64,000 bases of DNA from Cotesia glomerata (Eukaryota > Arthropoda > Insecta > Hymenoptera > Braconidae): NCBI RefSeq assembly GCF_020080835.1, contig NC_058161.1, positions 2,418,001-2,482,000 on the forward strand. The letters are read 5' to 3'. This document shows, one piece after another, positions 57,585 to 64,000 of the stretch (position 1 is the stretch's first letter; every line of letters begins with the position of its first letter). The notes under the pieces were generated by a model that saw only the letters and a program-made list of their open reading frames with translations, was not told the DNA's origin and did no database searches. A program made the translations under genes and the position numbers.

Positions 57585-60500
57585 ATGTTCGAAAAAAAAA
57601 TCTTAAAATCAGTTAAAATCTTAAAATCAGTCTTCAGGCAAAGCGGTCCATTACGTATTCAGAACATCACGGAAAATTACACAGAACAATTACTCCGTCT
57701 ATGCAGACGTAATAACCCATCTCTTAATGTACTTCTACGTAAGTAATATTAATGTATATTCATGAAAAATTTTTAATATATATATAAATTTTTAGTAATA
57801 ATAATAATTTTTAGTTATATATATATATATATTCGGAACCAATATTTTTTTGACTTATAAATGATGAATTTTTTTTGTAACTAAATTTATTCTATTCGAT
57901 TGTCATTTGTTTAAAATAAATTTGATAATTATATTGCTTATGTTTATATACTAAGCAGATGTCTTCACTTATGAGACCTGTAATTTCTATAACTGAAACT
58001 TTCAATGCTCATTACAAATTTTTTTTTTCAAATCAATTATCATTAATTTTTGTAAGAAAGACACGGGAATGTTATAATTATTGTACATTGAAAGTTAGAA
58101 TGAATATTAGCTAGAATAATTATATGGATAAAAGGTGCATGCCAATTCGATAGAATTGAGAATCTGTGCAAGTCAAAACAATACTCTGATTAAATTTTAA
58201 GTCTAGATCTAAAAATGTAGTTCTATAAAGGGCCCAGCGGAGCAGGCGAGTAATAGCTAGTATATATATATATATATATGTATATGTATGTATATACATC
58301 CATACTACTGTTATTATTATCTATTACAGAATGTATCAGCCCTGATTAAACAACTGAATTCGATCGAATTAAACAGAATTAAATTTTTAATTCTTTTGAA
58401 TTCAGTTAAATTCTGTTAATTCGGTACCTAATTTTAAAATGAATTCTGTTTAATTCGGCAGGTGAGCCAGAATTTAGCCGAATTAAAACAAATTCAAAAT
58501 TATTAATTCGGTTCAATTCTGTTGAATTCGGAAATAATCCTCGAATTTCTGGCTCTGACTCCGAATTAGACCGAATTAAAACAAATTCAAAATTATTAAT
58601 TCAGTTAAATTCTGTTAAATTCGGAAATAATCCTCGAATTTCTCGCTCTGACTCCGAATTAGATCGAATTAAAAAAAATTCAAAATAATTAATTCGGTTC
58701 AATTCTGTCAAATTCGGAAATAATCCTCGAATTTCTCGCTCTGACTTCGAATTAAACCGAATTAAAACAAATTCAAAATTTTCAATTCAGTTCAATTCAG
58801 TAAAATTTGGAAATAATCCTTGAATTTCTGGCTCTGACTCTGAATTAGACCGAATTCAAACAAATTCAAAATTTTCAATTCGGTTCAATTCTGTTAAATT
58901 AGGAGATAATCCTCGAATTTCTCGCTCTGACTCCGAATTAGACTGAATTAAAACAAATTCAAAATCATTAACTCAGTTCTATTCTGTTGAATTCTGAAAT
59001 AATTCTGGAATCTCTGGTTTTGACTTCGAGTTAGACTAAATTAAAACAAATTCAAAATTTTCAATTTGGTTCAATTCTTTCGAATTCGGAAATGATCCGC
59101 GAATTTCTGACTCCGACTCCGACTGTGACTGAATTAAAATAAATTTTAAATGTTCAATTTCGTTGAATTCTATTTAATTCGGAAATAATCCTCGGATTTT
59201 TGGCTCTGACTCGGAATTTAACTGAATTAAAACAAATTAAAAATTTTGTTGAAATCTGAATATTTTTGTATTAATTAAGGAAGTTCGAGCGTAACTAATG
59301 AGTCAAAATAATGTTAAAATTTTTTTAAATTTTAGTCCCAATATTCGTCAAAATTCTTTATTTTAATTTAAAATAATTTAAACAATTTAATAATTGATGA
59401 TTTTTACTTATTTAATAAAGTAAAGTAATAAAATGACTTTCGTATTTATTACTTGCCGGAATAAATAAACAAATTTGGCAATAGCGCGCTTGATTATACT
59501 CATAACAGAGACGTGGATGAGTGTGTGAGTTAAACATCTCTGTAACTATACTTCTATCCTTTTCTTTTTTTTCAGCTGTTGACGCGATGTTGTCAAATCT
59601 TTATTCGAATAAATAGCTGACGGTAAACGAGTTACAAACATAAAATTTGACTTTAAATATTTCAAAAATTATATCGGTAATGTATTATTATTAAATTGTT
59701 TTTATATTTTGCAATAATCCAAGTTTTTTGTGTATAGTTTTTTATCCGTTAAAATTGGGAGGTTAATATTGAAAAAAATAATGAAAGTCTCGACAAAAGT
59801 TTGTCCGCCATAAGAGCTCGTGAATAAGGAGATAAAATATGTGATTTTTAAAATTTAATATCTAAGTAACTAAGCGGTAAATCATTTTAAACTTTTGGGA
59901 TTAGATAAATGACGTATTTATTTATACGTATACTTAATTTCAAAGCTCAAAGTTGGAAATTATTTTTTATGTTAGATTCGCTTGAACTTCCTTAAGTAAA
60001 TAGTACTCTGAAATGAATAAAACTGTTTACTTAGATTATAAAATAAAATTTTCTTCAGTAAGTAATTATAATTTCGTACGAAGAATAAATATTCATTAAC
60101 GAAAGAATTTTTTTTCTCAATTCAAAATTTTCATATCCGAGAAATTTTTCTACTTGGCTCTAGAATATTTTGAACTCCCTTCCCGGCCATAATAGTATAT
60201 TACACACTTAGAGAAGTAAAGTAAGAAATGTCTTAGATCACATTTAAAATTGTTGGCCGAGGCGAAGCCGAGGTTAACAAACATGTAATCTGAGGCTTTC
60301 TTATTTACTTCTCGAGGGGTGTATCCTATTTTTTTGCTCGACAGCAAGATATTTATTATCACTAGAATTTATTCATTAAAACAAGACTTTGGTAAGGAAA
60401 AATCAAAAATTGATAACAATATTTCTCATTTGGATGAAAAATCCTTTCATAGATATTATTTTAATCATAGTTTTAGGATTTAATAACAGTGAAATTGCGA

Positions 60501-62299
60501 TAGTAAAAGATTTAAGACGATTCAAAATATAAAAAATTAAATTTCAAAGAACTCAGTAGTATTTAATTTACATTATGTTACAATTTTCAGATTTATTTTC
60601 CATACTTGAACAGAATTGAAAATTTCAATTTTTTTTTTAATTTTCGCTCTGCCAAATTCCGTAGAATTGAACAGAATTAAAATTTTTAATTGTTTTGAAT
60701 TCTGTCTTACCGAATTTAACAAAATATAACAGAATTGCGATTTTCAATTCAGTTGGATTTTGTTTTGCAGAATTCAACAGAATTGAGCAGAATTAAAATT
60801 TTTAATTCTTTTAAATACTATTTTGATGAATTTAACAAGAATATAACAGAATTGATATTTTTAATTCAGTTGAATTCTGTTCTGCAAAATTCAACAGAAT
60901 TGAGCAGAATTAAATTTTTTAATTCTTTCGAATTCTTTTTTACCGAATTTAACAGAATATAACAGAATTGATATTATTAATTTAGTTGAATTCTGTTTTG
61001 CAGAATTGAACAGAATTAAAATTTTTAATTCTTTTGAATTCGGTTTTACCGAATTTAACAGAATATAACAGAATTAAAATTTTTAATTCGGTCGAATTCA
61101 GTTGTTTGATCAGGGAGCACAGCTTTCACAAATGGTGTACAAGAAATGAATCGTCCTCCTGTATTAAACACTAACAATCAATTTTCAAACAGAAATATTG
61201 ACCAACTGCGAAGTAATTTGCTCGCTTCACAAATTACAGTTCAAGATTTTTTGGCAACTTCTGTTGACCGCTATCAGCAGGATTTAATTTTGCGTGCTGT
61301 TGCCAGTGAAGCTAGTAAGATTTTTTGTCTTTAATAACTATGTTTCACTATAGTTGTTAAAATTCATGAATAATCTTACTTTATATTTTTTTTTTTTACT
61401 CTGTTTTCTCTTAAACTCATCTAGGTTTAAATATTAGAGTGCCTCGATTAACGGATCTGCAGGATCCGCCTAATGTCATTAATCAACGTACCTACCCAGA
61501 TAGGTTCACTCCAAGAACCTCATCAACGGGACCGACTATGCCAAGACAGCCTATGTCAGCTGAAGCTGTGATTGATGACACGGTTGCAGGATCATCGGAA
61601 AATGCGAGTGCTTTAGATGACACTTTAATAATCTCATCGGATAGTGATGATGAAGGTAATTTTTCATTAATTATTTTTTTTAGTTTTCATTTGGCCATCT
61701 TATGAAACAATTTAATAAATAATTGGATTTGTTACAGATTACTTCATTAACTTCTTAGTAACTTCAGTGACTGATCGCCGTGCGTCCACACCATCTGGCT
61801 TAACTTTCAACAATTCTTCTGCGTTTGAGCCATCCGGTTCTAGTTCTTCGATGGCAAATTTGTCAAGTCGTAGGATGTCAGAGTCTAGCCCGTCGACGTC
61901 TGGCTTAACAGTCAACGAATCGTCTGCGTCTGCCCCCGCCGGTTCTAGCCCGGCGATGGCAAATTTGTCAAGTTCTAGTATGTCACAGTCTAGTCTGTCA
62001 ACGTCTGGCTTAACAGTAACTCAAAGTAACTCAGCATGTGACGACGAAGGTATTTTACTTAGAAATTATTATATGAAATTTAATCAATTTTTCTTTACTA
62101 ATTTAAATTAATATTTTCAGAGATTATTCCGGAAGGGACAAGCATATGCTGCTGCTGTAGATTTCGGGCTGCTGTCTGGGCATTTATTAAATGCGGTCAT
62201 TTATGTCTTTGCAATGAGTGCAATCGAAAAATTGGAGATCGCTGTCCACTCTGTCGTGAAAAATCACGAAAAATTAAAATATTTACCAATCATCCATAG
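57585..62299 (+). CDS. five-exon gene for a 360-residue protein with IAP/MDM2-type C-terminal RING
   Basis: Exons: 57585-57738, 58330-61314 (true coding parts 58330-58339 and 61118-61314), 61425-61655, 61738-62049, 62121-62299; all introns GT-AG, all junctions phase 1. Start MFEKKILKSVK lies inside the left TIR. Exon 3 is Pro/acidic (DDTLIISSDSDDE). Exon 4 encodes a Ser-rich repeat (STSGLTVNESS, STSGLTVTQSN, MANLSS twice). Exon 5 encodes a RING with spacing C-x2-C-x11-C-G-H-x3-C-x2-C-x7-C-P-L-C and a KIKIF tail near the end, as in IAP and MDM2 E3 ligases. No BIR domain. Likely ubiquitin ligase activity is inference. Exon 2 contains a later 2.8-kb insertion. Confidence 0.8.
59279..59991. mobile_element. 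TTAA-flanked element, GGAAGTTCGAGCG ends
   Basis: 713 bp between TTAA (59275-59278) and TTAA (59992-59995), inverted ends GGAAGTTCGAGCG / CGCTTGAACTTCC. Nested in the foldback element. piggyBac-like MITE, non-coding. Confidence 0.75.
60192..60343. mobile_element. foldback repeat, ATAGTATATTACACA family, copy f (partial)
   Basis: Single CCGAGGCGAAGCCGAGG hairpin module with CAGA/TTAGATCACAT arms; the GGCGGAAAG module is cut off after TTTTTTTGCTCGACAGC. Confidence 0.75.
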
Positions 62300-63881
62300 T
62301 GCAGGTTTAGATTAAAAAAATAAAAGAAAATCATAAAAATAATTTCTTAAATTTGATCGTGTTGAGTCAATAATAAGAGTTTTTTTTTATTAATTAAATT
62401 AATTATAGTTAATAATAATATTTAATTAATAATAAAACGAATATTATTGATTCAACACGATCAAGTTTTCAGAAATTTATTTGTGGAAGCATTTTTTTTT
62501 AATATTTCTGTTCTTAACTGATTTTAAGATTTTTTTTTCGAACATTTGTTTTCAATTTTAATAAGTTTTAATTATTCTTACATTTGAATCATTATGATTT
62601 CGCCAGCGTTTTTTTATAAGAAAAAAAATTTTCCTTATAACTAATTTCTTAAAATTTGATCGTGTTGAGTCAATAATAAGAGTTTTTTTTATTAATTAAA
62701 TTTATTATAGTTAATAATAATATTTAATTAATAATAAAACGAGTATTATTGATTCAACACAATCAAGTTTTTAGAAATATATTTCTAGAAGCAATTTTTT
62801 TTTCACATACTTGTTCTTAAACCTAATTATTTTAATGTAAGCTAACAATTGTGCACAAAATGTTATTTTATAATAAAATTGTCTTAATTTTAACTAATAA
62901 AATATTATAAAGTTTTTATAATCAAACTAATTTTTTAAATAAATCGTGTGACCATAATTATCAAAATTAAAATATTTTCATTAATATTTAAATATTTTTA
63001 ACCCAAGTTTTATAATTTTTATAATTATTTATAAATGTATAATAAAAATAGACTAGTTTTTTTTCTATAAATAAATCTAATAAGTAATGACTAGTTTATA
63101 TTTATTACCAAGTTCAATCTATTTAAATATTATCTTGATTAATTCAAGATGATTTCGGAATCTCCATACAGCGCCATATGGTCATTTCTCTCTGATTGAA
63201 TTCGTTCTTACCGAGGCTTGCTTATTTATCTATTCAGCGCTGAGTAAACTCTGCATTGAATACTGTTGGCTTTGAATACAGTGCGAATTGAAAAAAAATT
63301 TTTCATTTACAGCCACATGCTGTTGAGTAAAGTTGGTACGGAGTTGAGTAATTTGGAGTACAGTTGTTTTCACCGTGATATTAAAAATTTCGAGTTACGG
63401 ATGCTCCTTGAGTAAAGCTGGCATAGAGTTGAGTAATTTGGAGTACAGTTGTCAACCTGCCCTCTCTGTATTTGACTCGCCCGTACAGGACCATTCTCTG
63501 TATTTGACTCGTCCTTATCCATAAGGAGCTGTGTAAAATCGTCAAATACAGAGGAAGAATGTGGTCAAATACAGAGAGCGGTCAAATACAGAGAGGTCCA
63601 ATACAGAGAGCGTCGACTGTATTTTTTATTGCGCGATTTGCTCTATTGAGCCATCGGCCGGCTTAAAATCGATTTTTTATCATTTCTAGACCAGAATATT
63701 GCCTTAAAATTTTATTATTGTTAATGTTAATTTAATTTAAGGTAGTTGTTGCGTGAAAGACATTTCAACAGGAAATTACGAAATTTTTTTTATTGAAAGA
63801 TAAATATATTAATAAATCACTACCAAAATTTCAGATCAATTGACCGCACCATTTTTGAGTAATTAATTTTCGAAATTGTGT

Positions 63882-64000
63882 CTTTTACACGTAAAGGTAT
63901 AGAGAGATGGTAAAGTTAGTATGAAATCTTTGGCCCACTCGAGTGGTACGCAAGATTTCATACTAACTTTACCATCTCTCTATACCTCTACGTGTAAAAG
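63882..64000. repeat. near-perfect inverted repeat at window edge
   Basis: Arms of about 49 bp start CTTTTACACGTAAAGGTAT and pair with sequence ending at the last base. A central spacer contains CCACTCGAGTGG. Probably a MITE or its end; right boundary outside the window. Confidence 0.7.

Larger units (their letters stand above)
58340..61115. mobile_element. 2.8-kb foldback element inside exon 2 of the RING gene
   Basis: Inverted ends CCCTGATTAAACAACTGAATTCG and the complement of CCCTGATCAAACAACTGAATTCG. AG on both sides (58338-58339, 61116-61117). The left arm has a ~93-bp tandem array (58400-59260, AATCCTCGAATTTCTCGCTC) and the right arm a ~117-bp array (60600-61090). Two further elements sit in its middle. 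No coding capacity. Confidence 0.78.
56670..63461 (+). mobile_element. 6.8-kb TIR element carrying a RING-finger gene
   Basis: Ends GGCAGGTTGACAACTGTACT / inverse, bounded by the direct repeat CTCTCTGT (56662-56669 and 63462-63469). Terminal inverted repeats are about 947 bp (56670-57616 and 62514-63461) and near-identical, with subterminal repeats of TACTCCAAATTACTCAACTC. The inner part of the right arm is partly duplicated (62331-62500). An 8-bp duplication plus long TIRs fits Mutator-like or other 8-bp-TSD DNA transposons. No transposase is visible; the only gene is the RING gene. Confidence 0.85.
56653..63619. mobile_element. pogo/Tigger-like MITE (167 bp) split by the 6.8-kb element
   Basis: Left piece 56653-56669 (CAGTCAACGCTCTCTGT) preceded by TA. 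Right piece 63462-63619 ends in the inverse, ...AGAGAGCGTCGACTG, followed by TA. It contains several TCTCTGTATTTGAC repeats in both orientations. Taking one copy of the CTCTCTGT duplication out restores a 167-bp TA-flanked palindromic MITE. It was the landing site of the larger element. Confidence 0.8.

Noticed and set aside
58200..58262. Helitron 3' end (GGGCCCAGCGGAGCAGGCG...CTAG)
   Set aside because: A hairpin-like GC-rich stretch followed by CTAG is suggestive, but no 5' TC end or second copy was found in the window.

Overview
This is AT-rich, intron-rich eukaryotic DNA, almost certainly from an insect. The protein families and the dense small transposons suggest a hymenopteran parasitoid, but that lineage call is inference. 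From the left edge to about 47.3 kb, the + strand carries the alternative 3' terminal exons of a longitudinals lacking (lola) type gene. I find 22 separate zinc-finger exons. Most encode one C2HC finger (C-x2-C-x12-H-x4-C, often ending in ECG) followed by one C2H2 finger, and each ends in its own stop codon. All but one start at a 3' splice site followed by exactly two bases before the finger frame, so they can all join the same upstream exon ending in phase 1. The BTB-encoding common exons lie to the left of the window. Several short ORFs behind good acceptors in the same phase could be terminal exons without zinc fingers.

The array is uneven. Exons are dense at 0.5-15.5 kb and 35-47.3 kb and sparse at 15.5-35 kb. 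Exons at 531 and 5211 are a recent tandem duplication, now split by a transposon complex. Downstream of the exon at 7113 lies a tandem array that repeats a 3' splice site plus the first codons of a terminal exon.

From 47.3 kb onward the coding strand is minus. Four exons (53603 down to 48106) encode the C-terminal C2 catalytic half of an ADCY2/Ac76E-like adenylate cyclase, convergent with lola. Its 5' exons lie beyond the window, so everything from 53.6 to 64 kb is probably intronic to it.

That stretch holds a 434-codon Mutator-transposase-like ORF (minus strand) with altered presumptive catalytic residues. It also holds a 6,792-bp element (56670-63461) with ~947-bp terminal inverted repeats and an 8-bp target-site duplication, inserted in a 167-bp pogo-like MITE. 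The element carries a five-exon gene for a 360-residue protein with an IAP/MDM2-type C-terminal RING finger. Its second exon is split by a 2.8-kb foldback element, yet the frame is exactly preserved when that insert is removed.

Most other DNA is transposable elements: non-LTR retrotransposon remnants, TTAA (piggyBac-like), TA (mariner-like) and 8-bp-TSD (hAT-like) MITEs, tRNA-like SINEs, and several families of hairpin or foldback repeats, often nested four levels deep (clearest at 25768-33628).
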